This document shows, piece after piece, positions 42,230 to 51,764 of a stretch of 64,000 bases of DNA. A program made the translations under genes and the position numbers. The stretch's first letter is position 1. Each line of letters begins with the position of its first letter. The DNA comes from Acetobacter garciniae (GTDB lineage: Bacteria; Pseudomonadota; Alphaproteobacteria; Acetobacterales; Acetobacteraceae): the NCBI RefSeq assembly GCF_017377735.1, contig NZ_JAFVMH010000007.1, forward strand, positions 62,001 through 126,000, given 5' to 3'. Under the pieces are notes generated by a model, which ran no database searches, had not been told where the DNA came from, and saw only the letters and a list, made by a program, of their open reading frames with translations.

Positions 42230-43474
42230 TCAGTCCGTCGCTGAAACCAGAAACTGGCGGATGGGCAGGCAGGAAACGATAGCGCCAGCCAGCAGAAACA
42301 GTGCCGCGACACTAAACGCCGCCTGGAAACCGGAATTGGCTGCGACAAGATACCCTGTGGCAACCGGCGCTGTCGCCCCAAGCGCGCTGCTAACCGTTAT
42401 AATCACACCACAGACTGACCCTGTCAGATCATGAACGGGAGTCAGATCGCCGATCAGCGCGACACTTTCCCCGTAAGACACGACAATCATCGCCATCCCG
42501 AAACTGACAATAGCCAAACAGAGGGAAAGATTGTCGATAAAGGGCACGAGCCAGATAACCATGGCACCCGCTAGGGAAAGCGCGACCAGATAGCGCCGTC
42601 CCCCATGCCCAAAATCGCGCAGTCGCCCCAGAAAATAGAAAAGCCGCCCCAGTCCGATGGAAATGAACACGGAAACAAAATAGCAAAGAGAGAAATAATT
42701 ACCCGATTGCGCTGCGGTAATATGGAACGTGTCGATCAGATAAAGCGGCAACCAGGACAGCATGAGAAAGGTGGCGTAATTTGCAACGCATTGCGGAATG
42801 GCGACGGCCCAGAATACCGGCTTTGTGACCACATGCAGCACAGCAAGGCTTGAACCCTTCCGTCGTACGGGCGGTGTCGCCACGCCCGGCTGCCGATAAA
42901 GCAGCAGCCAGATCCCTGCCCAGGCCAACCCGGCCAGCCCCAGAACGAAAAAAGCCATGCGCCACCCCCAGCGGCCGATAAGCCAACTGCCTAGCACGGC
43001 ACCCGCAGCAAGACCTCCCTGAATGCCGCTCATGGAAAGGGTCAGCGCAAAACCGCGTTCGGACGGGGGAGCCCAGTCCTTGACCGCCCTGCTCCCCAAG
43101 CTGAACGTGGGGGATTCACCGGCCCCCAGAATAACGCGCGACAGCAGGAACTGCGGAATGCTGCGCATGACGCCACCCATTACCATCGCAACCGACCACA
43201 AGGCTGCCGAACAGGCCCCCACCCAACGGGGCCCGACACGATCGACAAGCAGTGCTGAGGGAAAATTCAGCAATGAATAAGACCATAGAAAGCTCGACAG
43301 AACCCAGCCTGCCTGCTCCGTACTTAAGCTGAATTCCTGGCATAGTTCGGGCATCGCTACGGACAGCACGGAGCGATCGGCATAATTTGTAAGGCTCATG
43401 ACAAAAAGCAGAAGGTATATGACGTAACGATACTGGCTGGGCCGATCCGCCTGGGGCCTGTCGAGAAGGGACAT
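42230..43474 (-). CDS. MFS transporter, anion:cation symporter type
   Basis: A 414-residue major facilitator protein with 12 predicted helices. The N-terminus YVIYLLLFVMSLTNYADRSV, the loop LLVDRVGPRWVGAC and the WGWRMAFFVLG segment fit the ACS (anion:cation symporter) family, which imports sugar acids, tartrate, phthalate and similar carboxylates. The ATG at 43474 follows GGAGAA. It lies downstream of the DAO oxidase gene on the same strand (57 bp), and the TonB receptor gene is upstream of that. The three would carry a carboxylate-like substrate inward and begin its oxidation. Confidence 0.9.
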   Translation of the reverse strand: MSLLDRPQADRPSQYRYVIYLLLFVMSLTNYADRSVLSVAMPELCQEFSLSTEQAGWVLSSFLWSYSLLNFPSALLVDRVGPRWVGACSAALWSVAMVMGGVMRSIPQFLLSRVILGAGESPTFSLGSRAVKDWAPPSERGFALTLSMSGIQGGLAAGAVLGSWLIGRWGWRMAFFVLGLAGLAWAGIWLLLYRQPGVATPPVRRKGSSLAVLHVVTKPVFWAVAIPQCVANYATFLMLSWLPLYLIDTFHITAAQSGNYFSLCYFVSVFISIGLGRLFYFLGRLRDFGHGGRRYLVALSLAGAMVIWLVPFIDNLSLCLAIVSFGMAMIVVSYGESVALIGDLTPVHDLTGSVCGVIITVSSALGATAPVATGYLVAANSGFQAAFSVAALFLLAGAIVSCLPIRQFLVSATD

Positions 43475-43531
43475 GCGTGGTTCTCCGTGGGTCCGTCAGT
43501 ACCCGGTATAGGAAAAGATCGTGCTATCGCG

Positions 43532-44836
43532 TCATGATTTCTTCATGGCGTCAATACGGTCCTGCACCGCATGCAGCGGATGCATATAGCGACCATACTG
43601 GACACCCATGGCATGAAACGGCACGGTCCGCAGGCCTGTCATCGGCACAGGCAGGTCACGTTCGGCGGTTTTCCCCAACATCAGATCTGCTGTCATGGCA
43701 CCCCACTGCACGCTGAGGGCGACCCCACGCCCCGAATAGATCCCCGAAAAATGAAGTCCCGGCCCAAGGGCCATCATGCGTGGAAAACGGTCTGGCACCA
43801 CGGCAAAAATACCCTCCCAATAGCGGTCGGCCACGGAAAGGGGCAGGCCAGGGAAAATCTCTCGCAGCCTGGCTGCCACGTCACGCAGGCCACGATTGGC
43901 GGCGTCATGCCACAAGGTATGAAGGCCGACCATGGCCAGCCCACCCGTCGAATCATAACGAAAGGCCCGGATAATGCGGCTGGTGTCGGAAACGCCTTCA
44001 CGCCCCGGCAAAACGCGGGCCTGCCAGTTTTCATCGAGCGGGCCGGTGGAGACCTGATAGACATGCAGGGGCACAGAAACTTTCCGGATTCCGGGCCAAA
44101 AGGAGGATTGCGGAATATTTGCGGTTATCAGAACCTGGCGGGCCGTCACCTTTCCCCCCGGGCAGGCCAGTTGCCACCGCCCCCCTTCGCGTCGAATGTC
44201 GGTCACGGCCGAGTCCTGATAAATATGGGCACCGGCTTGTACTGCTGCGCGCGCCATACCTTGGCAAAACGCATAAGGGTTCAGATACCCGCCACTTTTT
44301 GCCCGCCATCCACCGTAAAAGGAGGTCGATCCTATGCAGGCGGACATGGCGTCACGCTCAAGCCAGTCCACATCGTAGCCAAGCTGATTCCATTGTCCGT
44401 AAAATGTGCGCAGTCGCGGTACGACCGATGGCGCATGGGCCGCCTGAACCCAGCCGCGTTGGACAAAATCGCAATCGATTGCGTGCTCACGGATGATATC
44501 CGCCACGTGCTGGGCGGCACGCCCCACCATCCGGTTGAAAATGCCACCGCGATGGCTCCCGAAAATCCGCTCGATTTCCATGGGCGAATTCCGCGAATGA
44601 TGAGGAATGACCTGCCCGTTATTTCTGCCCGAAGCCCCTTGGCCTATACGCCCCGCATCAAGCACAACGACTTTCTCGCCCGTTTTTGCAAAGCGAAGAG
44701 CCGCAGCAAGACCAGTCAAGCCCCCCCCCACCACCACGACATCGGCTTCCAGATCGTCACGCACCTCCGATACGGGGCATTCGGGTTCTTTCGAAATAAG
44801 GCGCCAGTGGAACGTGGCAGGAAGCGCGAACATCAT
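43532..44836 (-). CDS. DAO-type FAD-dependent oxidoreductase
   Basis: A 434-residue FAD oxidase of the DAO family, closest in look to gamma-glutamylputrescine oxidase (PuuB). The dinucleotide motif is VVVGGGLTGLAAALRFAKTG followed by VVVLDAGRIGQGASGRNNGQ, with the DAO signature NPYAFCQGMARAAVQAGAH and the C-terminal HFSGIYSGRGVALSVQWGAM. Such enzymes oxidise secondary amines or amino acids. It lies between the TonB receptor and MFS genes, and all three run on the minus strand with short gaps (76 and 57 bp). Confidence 0.88.
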   Translation of the reverse strand: MMFALPATFHWRLISKEPECPVSEVRDDLEADVVVVGGGLTGLAAALRFAKTGEKVVVLDAGRIGQGASGRNNGQVIPHHSRNSPMEIERIFGSHRGGIFNRMVGRAAQHVADIIREHAIDCDFVQRGWVQAAHAPSVVPRLRTFYGQWNQLGYDVDWLERDAMSACIGSTSFYGGWRAKSGGYLNPYAFCQGMARAAVQAGAHIYQDSAVTDIRREGGRWQLACPGGKVTARQVLITANIPQSSFWPGIRKVSVPLHVYQVSTGPLDENWQARVLPGREGVSDTSRIIRAFRYDSTGGLAMVGLHTLWHDAANRGLRDVAARLREIFPGLPLSVADRYWEGIFAVVPDRFPRMMALGPGLHFSGIYSGRGVALSVQWGAMTADLMLGKTAERDLPVPMTGLRTVPFHAMGVQYGRYMHPLHAVQDRIDAMKKS

Positions 44837-44912
44837 CTTGAAACCTCTTTATCCGAACACCCCCCGCAGGGCGCACGGCCCTGGGGAGACGACAGGCAAA
44901 CAATAAGGAGCG

Positions 44913-47372
44913 TCAGAACTGGGCGGCAATGGATCCAAAGAACATGCGCGGCGCCCCGATCATGAAGGACTGGTAGCTGTAAGCCCCTGTGGAGAGAGAC
45001 AGTGGATTACCCCCCTCACCCATGGTGGAGATCCAGTGGGAGCCAGTCAGGTTGGAAATATTGAGCGACACCTTCAGGTCATTGAGATAGCTGGAAAGGT
45101 TATTGAAATCGTAGCTGGCGCCGAAATTGGACATCCAGTAACCAGGAGCCTTCAGATCTCCGACGTAGCTGAAGTTACGGGCACCTGTATAAGACCCGTC
45201 AATATAGGCTTCCACCTGCTTCCAGTGAAAAGACAGCCGTGCTTTGTACATGAAGCGGGGATAGTTGATAACCTGCTGATTCTTGAGATGGTAGACAATA
45301 CCCTGCTGGGTTATGTTCTGGTCGTAAACAGCGTGATTATAACTGATGCTATTGTACAGAGAGAGGTATTTCGTCGGCCGGATCGTCAAGGCGGCATCGA
45401 CCCCGTTCATGGTCACGCCGCCAACATTCGCGACAGCCGAGACCGGGTTGATGACCGAACCCGCCGTGATCTGCTGCAAGCGATTGAAAAAGTTTGTACG
45501 ATAGGCATAGACACTGGCATCAAGCAGTTTGTCGCTGAAACGGTAACCGATGGCATAGGTCCAGTCCGTTTCCGGCTTCAGCTTCGCCGCCGACGCGTTA
45601 TAGGCCGATTGCAGGACCGAAAAAGGAGACGCGCAAAGCTTGTATCCACATTCGGCGTAAGAATGCACGTTTTCAGAAATGTCTATGAACAGTTCGTGAT
45701 GAGTCAGGAATTTATAATCAAGACCGATATGCGGCAGGAAAGGCTTGGAAATGGTCTGGCCCACACCGCTGGCAATGGGATCGCTCGATCCGTAATAGGC
45801 CGCATCAAGATACCCGTTTCCCACACGTGTCGTATTCAACATCGACTTGAAGCCGAAATGCAGGGAAAGATCCGACGTGACGTGATACGTGTCGCTGAAA
45901 AACCCGGTAAACGTATTGGTATTGTACGTTTGCGAGAAGATTTTTGCAAAGGGGTTGGTGAAATGCCCCAGATCGTTCAGGATACCGCCTGACAGGACGC
46001 CGTTGACCAAAGACGGTTCCGCATAGGCGTACATCGGTGAAACATAATGATTGTTTTCGTACCAGACACCGACGGAAAGATCATTATGTGCGATTTTGTA
46101 CGTCATGGACGATAAAATGCCAAATCGGCGTATTTCAGGCTCTTTCACCAGATCGCTGAGCGGGGATCCTGTCGGTGATCCAAAATAGGGCGAAACCCAT
46201 GTTGTCTGGTTCTGCTGATTATGTCCATACACAGTCGTGACCCAACGCAGGTGATCAGTCAACGCCAGGTTCGCGGTCAAGCCGCCCAGCAAGTCGACAT
46301 TGTTGGTACCGCCGGCGTAATAAGCCGCATCCAGCGGGTCTGACAGACGGGAGATGGACGGGGAATAGGAACCATTCGCAGCATTGACCGCAGTCTGGTA
46401 ACCCGAAAGACGCCCATTATTGTAATAATTCTGGTTGGGCCCGATTTTATCCAGCATTTCGAAGGAATAATCGTCATATGAATGCATATGAAGATCGCTC
46501 CAGTTAAAGAACATGCTGATCTTGCTGGCCTCGCCAACCGGCTGCACCAGTTTGGCGTTGACCTGTTGCAGAAACTGCTGCCCCCACCCTTTCCACAACT
46601 TGGTATCGTTACGCATGTAGGAGGCATAAAATTTCGTGCCACTTTCGTTCAGTTTACCGGAATCGAAGCGAATGAACGTGTGGTACATATTATAGCTGCC
46701 GAATGTCTGGGCAATTTTACCGCCCATCTTATCCTGCGGATCGGACGATACGTATTGAATCGACCCGCCCAGGTTATTTGTCGCCGCGACATCTTCCGCC
46801 CCCGCAGATTGCGACACGTCAAGGCGTGCAACGTTTTCTGACGAAATTGCCTGGAGGGGATTAAGACCATTGTAATTACGATACGTCATTTCCCCCAGCG
46901 GTATGCCATCCAGCGTCATGCCAATTTCCTGCTGCTGGAAACCATGCATATAAAGCTGCGACGTATAGTTATCCAACCCCTGCGCGTCGGCCGACTGGAA
47001 CATGACACCCGGCATTTCACCCAGGACTTTCATGGGATTGGTACCGGGCACTTCCCGCGCAATCATCTGGGCCCCGACGGATAGCATTGTGCCATGGGGT
47101 TTGCGCGTTGTCGCAACCGTCAGTTCTTCCACGTTTTTTGACTTCAGCGCACCGGACGCCCTGGCCCGTGCCGGCGCCGCATCCGGTTTGACACCAACAT
47201 GACTTTTCGCGCTTGCGCGCGATACGGTGCTTTTCTGACCCTGCGGCAAGGCATGCACCTGTGCTGCGGCAGGCTGCGCCGCAACAACGAGGACTCCAAT
47301 GCATGAACCTGCGGCAAGCAACCTTCGCTGCATTGCTCCTGTCATTCCACACATGATCCGCGACATGTTCAT
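44913..47372 (-). CDS. TonB-dependent outer membrane receptor
   Basis: An 819-residue outer-membrane receptor with an N-terminal signal peptide (MQRRLLAAGSCIGVLVVAAQ then PAAAQ). The plug domain (about 85-210) has NPMKVLGEMPGVMFQSADAQ, GMTLDGIPLG and NNLGGSIQYVSSDP. A 22-strand barrel follows, ending in the aromatic terminus FGSIAAQF. The TonB box is probably the VEELTVATTRK region. It imports a large or scarce substrate; there is no siderophore gene nearby, so a carbon source fits the context better. ATG 47372 is used; a TTG two codons earlier is possible. It is divergent from the E1 alpha gene. Confidence 0.93.
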   Translation of the reverse strand: MNMSRIMCGMTGAMQRRLLAAGSCIGVLVVAAQPAAAQVHALPQGQKSTVSRASAKSHVGVKPDAAPARARASGALKSKNVEELTVATTRKPHGTMLSVGAQMIAREVPGTNPMKVLGEMPGVMFQSADAQGLDNYTSQLYMHGFQQQEIGMTLDGIPLGEMTYRNYNGLNPLQAISSENVARLDVSQSAGAEDVAATNNLGGSIQYVSSDPQDKMGGKIAQTFGSYNMYHTFIRFDSGKLNESGTKFYASYMRNDTKLWKGWGQQFLQQVNAKLVQPVGEASKISMFFNWSDLHMHSYDDYSFEMLDKIGPNQNYYNNGRLSGYQTAVNAANGSYSPSISRLSDPLDAAYYAGGTNNVDLLGGLTANLALTDHLRWVTTVYGHNQQNQTTWVSPYFGSPTGSPLSDLVKEPEIRRFGILSSMTYKIAHNDLSVGVWYENNHYVSPMYAYAEPSLVNGVLSGGILNDLGHFTNPFAKIFSQTYNTNTFTGFFSDTYHVTSDLSLHFGFKSMLNTTRVGNGYLDAAYYGSSDPIASGVGQTISKPFLPHIGLDYKFLTHHELFIDISENVHSYAECGYKLCASPFSVLQSAYNASAAKLKPETDWTYAIGYRFSDKLLDASVYAYRTNFFNRLQQITAGSVINPVSAVANVGGVTMNGVDAALTIRPTKYLSLYNSISYNHAVYDQNITQQGIVYHLKNQQVINYPRFMYKARLSFHWKQVEAYIDGSYTGARNFSYVGDLKAPGYWMSNFGASYDFNNLSSYLNDLKVSLNISNLTGSHWISTMGEGGNPLSLSTGAYSYQSFMIGAPRMFFGSIAAQF

Positions 47373-47772
47373 TCCCAATTTCTCAAAGGGTTAAAAAGAA
47401 AACCGGTTCGTACTGCCACTGCCGCGCCTGGCTGCGCTCCGATAGCTCGGGCCTTTCACAACACATACCGCTATAACAGAGAACATATAACGCTCGGAAC
47501 GATGAGATTGTTATTCCGATATGTCAATGAAGTTTTTCTTCGATCGGCGAGAAACCCTATATTTTGTGCTGTAAACAGCGCAGAAACTGCCCATATGCGT
47601 CCCGCTGGACATAAGCCGTGCCGAAGGGACAAACTTTCCTTGACAGTTATATGTTATATCGATTAGCATCCAATATCATCGGCGTATTGGAAGATTGTCG
47701 ACCGTGCCTGCGTCTTGGTCGCTCCCATTCATGGAACTTTCTTCCAATCGCTCAGGTAAAGGATCGACGATA
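47373..47772. other. Divergent promoter region, TonB receptor and E1 alpha
   Basis: A 400-bp, AT-richer region between divergent genes. It contains AACATATAAC (47482-47491), the reverse complement of the first ten bases of the motif at 47646. The two sites could bind the GntR protein in opposite orientation and so control both transcription units. Confidence 0.45.
47646..47661. promoter_or_regulatory. Candidate GntR operator, site 2
   Basis: GTTATATGTTATATCG lies 112 bp upstream of the E1 alpha start and differs by one base from the 41154 site. It is separated from it by 6.5 kb of other genes, so the match is unlikely to be a local duplication. Confidence 0.5.
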
Positions 47773-48741
47773 ATGACTGTCCTATCGGTCGACGAACGCG
47801 TGGTCATGCACAAGCGTATGCTGCTCGTTCGTCTTCTTGAAGAAGAACTCGGTACATTGCACAAAGCGGGAAAGACTCGGGGGCCCATTCATCGCTGCGA
47901 CGGCCAGGAAGCAGTGGGGATCGGTGCCACGGCGGCTCTTCTACCAAGCGATTTCATAACCACCACCCATAGGGGGCATGCCCATTACATTGGCAAGGGT
48001 CTCGATATTTATGGCGTATTCGCGGAAATCATGGGCAAGGCCGACGGATGCTGCGGCGGGCGCGCGGGGCATATGCTCATTGGCGATCTCGAGGCGGGCG
48101 TGATTGGTGGCAACGCCATTGTTGGGGCCAGCATTCCCGCCGCAAGTGGTATTGCACTTTCTGCGCAGATCAAAAAAACCTCTGATGTTTCGATGTGTTT
48201 CTTCGGTGATGGCGCAGCCCAGACAGGGATCTGCCACGAATCCATGAATATTGCCGGGCTGTGGAAACTGCCGGTTGTTTTTGTGCTTGAGCACAACCAG
48301 TACGGTCTGACCGTGCACCAGAGTGTCCAATCCCCCGTGGCCGATCTCAGCCTGCGCGCGCGCGGCTACGCCATGCCCGGCGTGATTGTGGATGGTAACG
48401 ATGTGGCGGCAGTCTATCAGGCCGCGGTAGAGGCCGTCGCCAGAGCCCGGAAAGGCGACGGACCGACCATGATTGAGGCCAAGACCTATCGTGTGGAGGG
48501 CTTTTCCACCTCCGACATGGGCGGCTATCAGGACGCCGAAGAAATTGCCCGATGGAAAAAACGCGATCCCTTGCAGATCAGTTACGACGCGTTACTGCCG
48601 TTGATCGGCGCCCCCGCCCTGCAAGCCATGGCGGATGACGCTGCCCGGGAAATGGCCAGCGTGACACAGAAGGTGCTGGCGGCACCTCTCCCCGAATTCG
48701 AACTTTTCACGCCTTCTTCACCCTATGTCGAGGTTCTGTGA
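47773..48741 (+). CDS. Thiamine-dependent dehydrogenase E1 alpha subunit (AcoA-like)
   Basis: Alpha subunit (322 residues) of a heterotetrameric thiamine-diphosphate E1, in the acetoin/pyruvate dehydrogenase group. The ThDP motif GDGAAQTGICHESMNIAGLW and RGHAHYIGKG are clear, together with GRAGHMLIGD and NQYGLTVH. It probably cleaves a 2-oxo acid or 1,2-diketone-type substrate and passes an acyl group to a lipoyl protein. The phosphorylation loop of mitochondrial PDH is absent. ATG 47773 has AAAGGA upstream. The E1 beta gene follows after 1 bp. Confidence 0.92.
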   Translation: MTVLSVDERVVMHKRMLLVRLLEEELGTLHKAGKTRGPIHRCDGQEAVGIGATAALLPSDFITTTHRGHAHYIGKGLDIYGVFAEIMGKADGCCGGRAGHMLIGDLEAGVIGGNAIVGASIPAASGIALSAQIKKTSDVSMCFFGDGAAQTGICHESMNIAGLWKLPVVFVLEHNQYGLTVHQSVQSPVADLSLRARGYAMPGVIVDGNDVAAVYQAAVEAVARARKGDGPTMIEAKTYRVEGFSTSDMGGYQDAEEIARWKKRDPLQISYDALLPLIGAPALQAMADDAAREMASVTQKVLAAPLPEFELFTPSSPYVEVL

Positions 48742-48742
48742 T

Positions 48743-49717
48743 ATGACCATGATGCGCTACGCAGAAGCTCTGAACCAGGCTTTGCGCGAAGAAATGCACC
48801 GTGATCCATCAGTTTTCCTGTTCGGAGAAGACATTGCCCGCTACGGCGGCGTGTTCAAGGTCACACGGGGGCTTATGGACGAATTCGGCGCATCGCGTGT
48901 GCGCGACACGCCCATTTCGGAACAGACACTTGCGGCAATGGCTGTTACCGCCGCCATGACCGGCACGCGCCCCGTCCTTGAAATCATGTATGCGGACTTC
49001 GTGCCACTTGTCCTGGATGCGCTGATCAACCAGGCGGCGATTTATGAATATCTCTGGCAGGGTGTCCAGATGCCGTTCGTCCTGCGTACGCAAGGCGGCG
49101 GCGGTGCCGGAGCGGGCGCGCAACATTCCAAGGCGCTGGATTCCCTTGTCGCGCATATTCCGGGCATAAAGGTGGTCGCCCCTGTCACCCCGGCCGATGC
49201 CAAAGGCCTGCTGAAGGCCGCAATCCGGGACAGCCAGCCGGTTGTCATGCTCGAACATAAACTTCTGTATAACCAGCGGGCCGAAGTGCCGGACGATCTG
49301 GATTTCACGGTCGAGATCGGCAAGGCGCGCACTGTCGTGGAAGGGCGCGATGTTTCCATTTTTGCAACGTCACGCATGGTGCTCGAAAGCCAGAAAGCCG
49401 CTGAACTGCTGGCCAGGGACGGCATTTCGGCAGAAGTGATCGACCTGCGCACCCTGCGACCGCTGGATCTGCCCGCCATCAAGGCGTCCATCGCCAAGAC
49501 GCATAATGCCGTTGTCGTCAACGAGGGATGGCGTTTTTGCGGCTACGCGGCGGAGCTGTCCGCCACCATCATGGACCATGCCTTTCACGAGCTTGATTCG
49601 CCGGTCGCGCGCGTGACACTGCCCGATATGCCAGTGCCCTACAGTGAACCTCTTGAGACGGCAGTACTGCCGAACGCGGAAAAAATCGCTGCGGCGGCAC
49701 GTCTTACCCTCTCCTGA
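48743..49717 (+). CDS. Thiamine-dependent dehydrogenase E1 beta subunit (AcoB-like)
   Basis: Beta subunit (324 residues) of the same E1. It has the family features MRYAEALNQALREEM, VFLFGEDIARYGGVF, RVRDTPISEQTLAAMAV, EIMYADFVPLVLDALINQAA and PFVLRTQGGGGAGAGAQHS. The C-terminal transketolase domain contains VIDLRTLRPLDLPAI. The ATG at 48743 lies 1 bp after the E1 alpha stop. Sequence alone does not separate acetoin dehydrogenase from other 2-oxo acid dehydrogenases; the downstream hydrolase-type E2 favours an acetoin-like substrate. Confidence 0.92.
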   Translation: MTMMRYAEALNQALREEMHRDPSVFLFGEDIARYGGVFKVTRGLMDEFGASRVRDTPISEQTLAAMAVTAAMTGTRPVLEIMYADFVPLVLDALINQAAIYEYLWQGVQMPFVLRTQGGGGAGAGAQHSKALDSLVAHIPGIKVVAPVTPADAKGLLKAAIRDSQPVVMLEHKLLYNQRAEVPDDLDFTVEIGKARTVVEGRDVSIFATSRMVLESQKAAELLARDGISAEVIDLRTLRPLDLPAIKASIAKTHNAVVVNEGWRFCGYAAELSATIMDHAFHELDSPVARVTLPDMPVPYSEPLETAVLPNAEKIAAAARLTLS

Positions 49718-49737
49718 CCCTGCTGGAATAACAAATC

Positions 49738-51042
49738 ATGTCCGTTACAGAGATAACTGTCACAGGTGCCGGCGGAGAATATATGGAGGCGGTCGTCGTA
49801 CGCGCCTGGCACAAGAAACCGGGCGAGCCCGTGGCACAGGGCGAAACCGTTGTCACGATCGAGACCGCGAAGGCCGCAACCGATATCGAAGCCCCTGCAA
49901 GCGGTGTTCTGGCTGAAATTCGCGTTCCCACGGATGATGAAGTCCCGATCGGCGCGGTTCTGGGCATTATTGCCGATACAATGGCTGAACCGCCGAAACA
50001 GGCCGATGCACCTGCCATCCCTGCCAGCGAACAGCCTCGCTGCCCTGAACCTTCACCCGAAGCCGCTCCTGCTGCCCCGGCCCCGCCATCCTCCCCGCTG
50101 ACATCCGCTCCGGTCCGGGTACCGTGCTCCCCCCTTGCGCGGCGCATCGCCGCCGCCGCCGGGGTGAAACTGGCCGATATTCCCTGTCCTGCCCGCGGTC
50201 GTATCCGGGCGGCGGATGTGCAGGCCTTTCTGGCGACCCGCAAGAACACAAGCGCCGCACCCTTGCCGCCGGGCCAGGCCGGATCGGGGCACATGCCATA
50301 TGCGACCCAACCCGAAGCGGCCCCGCTTGTGGTATTCATTCACGGATTTGGCGGGGACAGGCACGGCTGGAACCCGCTCCTGCGTTGCCTGGACGGCAGT
50401 TTCAGAACACTTACCCTTGAACTGCCCGGCCATGGCAGCAACAAAGCCAGCCCTTCGGCCTATGATATCGGCGGGCTGGCAGATTCTATTGCCGGTCTTC
50501 TCACACAGCAGGACAAAGGGGCGATCCATCTTGTCGGCCACTCGCTCGGCGGGGCGGTCGCGATCCTGCTTGCCGCAGACCCCAGACTGGACGTACGGTC
50601 CCTGACATTGCTGGCCCCTGTCGGACTTGGGCCCGAAATCGACGGGGCGTTCATCAACGGGTTTGTCGCCGCCCGGCAGGCCGCGAGCATCGCCCCGTGG
50701 TTGCGACGCCTGGTGCACGATCCTTCCCTTGTGACGGACGCATTCGTGAACGCCACGGTCAGGGCCCGCACCGACAGTACCGTGTGTGAGATACAGCAGC
50801 ACATCGCGTCGGCTCTTTTCCCCGACGGCACACAGGCAAACGACCTGCGCGCCACGTTGCACAGGCTTGCCGTACCCACCAAGGTCATATGGGGCGAAAG
50901 CGATCGTATCATTCCCGTCCAGCACGCCCGGAACGCTGGCCCCATGGCTGCTGTACATTTCCTGCCCGATACCGGTCATTTGCCGCATCTGGAGACACCC
51001 GCCATGGTGGCGCACCTGCTGCGCCAGATCGTACGGTCATGA
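49738..51042 (+). CDS. Lipoyl-domain/alpha-beta hydrolase fusion (AcoC-like E2)
   Basis: A 434-residue protein fusing three parts: an N-terminal lipoyl domain (about 1-80, lipoylated Lys in IETAKAATDIEAP), a peripheral-subunit-binding domain (about 125-165, CSPLARRIAAAAGVKLADIP) and an alpha/beta hydrolase (about 190-434). The hydrolase has the oxyanion motif HGFGGDRHGW, nucleophile elbow GHSLGG, acid in WGESDRI and His in DTGHLPH. The normal E2 acyltransferase domain is absent. This is the architecture of AcoC of acetoin dehydrogenase systems. No E3 (lipoamide dehydrogenase) gene is in the block, so a housekeeping E3 must serve. The SDR gene overlaps its stop by 4 bases. Confidence 0.92.
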   Translation: MSVTEITVTGAGGEYMEAVVVRAWHKKPGEPVAQGETVVTIETAKAATDIEAPASGVLAEIRVPTDDEVPIGAVLGIIADTMAEPPKQADAPAIPASEQPRCPEPSPEAAPAAPAPPSSPLTSAPVRVPCSPLARRIAAAAGVKLADIPCPARGRIRAADVQAFLATRKNTSAAPLPPGQAGSGHMPYATQPEAAPLVVFIHGFGGDRHGWNPLLRCLDGSFRTLTLELPGHGSNKASPSAYDIGGLADSIAGLLTQQDKGAIHLVGHSLGGAVAILLAADPRLDVRSLTLLAPVGLGPEIDGAFINGFVAARQAASIAPWLRRLVHDPSLVTDAFVNATVRARTDSTVCEIQQHIASALFPDGTQANDLRATLHRLAVPTKVIWGESDRIIPVQHARNAGPMAAVHFLPDTGHLPHLETPAMVAHLLRQIVRS

Positions 51043-51758
51043 CCAGGCCGTTGCGTGTCGTCGTCAGCGGCGCCAGTGCGGGCATAGGCCGGGCAAGCGT
51101 AAGCTGCCTGGCGCGGGCGGGGTTCGACGTGCTGGCCTGCGCACGGGATGAAGCGGCACTCGCAACCCTGGCCAGCGAAACGGGGAGCCGCTACGCCAAA
51201 CTGGACATCAGGGATGCGGCTGCGACAGATACCCTTCTGTGCACAGAACATGCGGACATACTGGTTCACGCAGCCGGCATTCTGGGGGAGGCCGCCGCGC
51301 TGTATGACCTGTCGCCCCAGGCTGTTTCGGACGTGATCGAAACCAACATGACGGGAACGATCAACCTGCTTCGCGCCTGCCTGCCATCCATGCTGGCCCG
51401 GCAGTGCGGAACGATTGTCCTGCTGGGATCGATCTGCGCGGACACACCTGGAACGGGGCCCACGCTCTACGCCGCGACCAAGGCTGCGACACAGGCGATT
51501 GCTGCCAACCTGCGGTATGACCTGCGTGATCGCGATATCCGTGTCAGCGAAATTCGACTGGGGCGGGTGCAAACGGGCATTCACGCCCAGTTGGGCACGC
51601 ATTCGAATTTTTACGACGGCTTCCGTTGCCTGAATGCAGACGATATAGCGGATACGATTCTGCACATCATCCGTGCGCCCGCCCATGTCGATTTCCCGAT
51701 TGTGGAAATCATGCCGACCCGACAGGTGCGCGGCGGCGCCTATTTCGCAAAGGGATGA
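51039..51758 (+). CDS. Short-chain dehydrogenase/reductase
   Basis: A 239-residue classical SDR. The cofactor motif is VVSGASAGIGRASVSCLARA; DILVHAAGIL, the catalytic Ser in VLLGSICADTPG and the YxxxK pair in LYAATKAATQAI are intact. The C-terminus resembles the YdfG-type SDRs (RLGRVQTGIHAQLG, IVEIMPTRQ). It starts at the ATG overlapping the previous stop (ATGA), so it is translationally coupled to the E2-like gene. It may reduce a diketone or oxidise a hydroxyketone, supplying the E1 substrate. Confidence 0.9.
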   Translation: MTRPLRVVVSGASAGIGRASVSCLARAGFDVLACARDEAALATLASETGSRYAKLDIRDAAATDTLLCTEHADILVHAAGILGEAAALYDLSPQAVSDVIETNMTGTINLLRACLPSMLARQCGTIVLLGSICADTPGTGPTLYAATKAATQAIAANLRYDLRDRDIRVSEIRLGRVQTGIHAQLGTHSNFYDGFRCLNADDIADTILHIIRAPAHVDFPIVEIMPTRQVRGGAYFAKG

Positions 51759-51764
51759 CACTTC

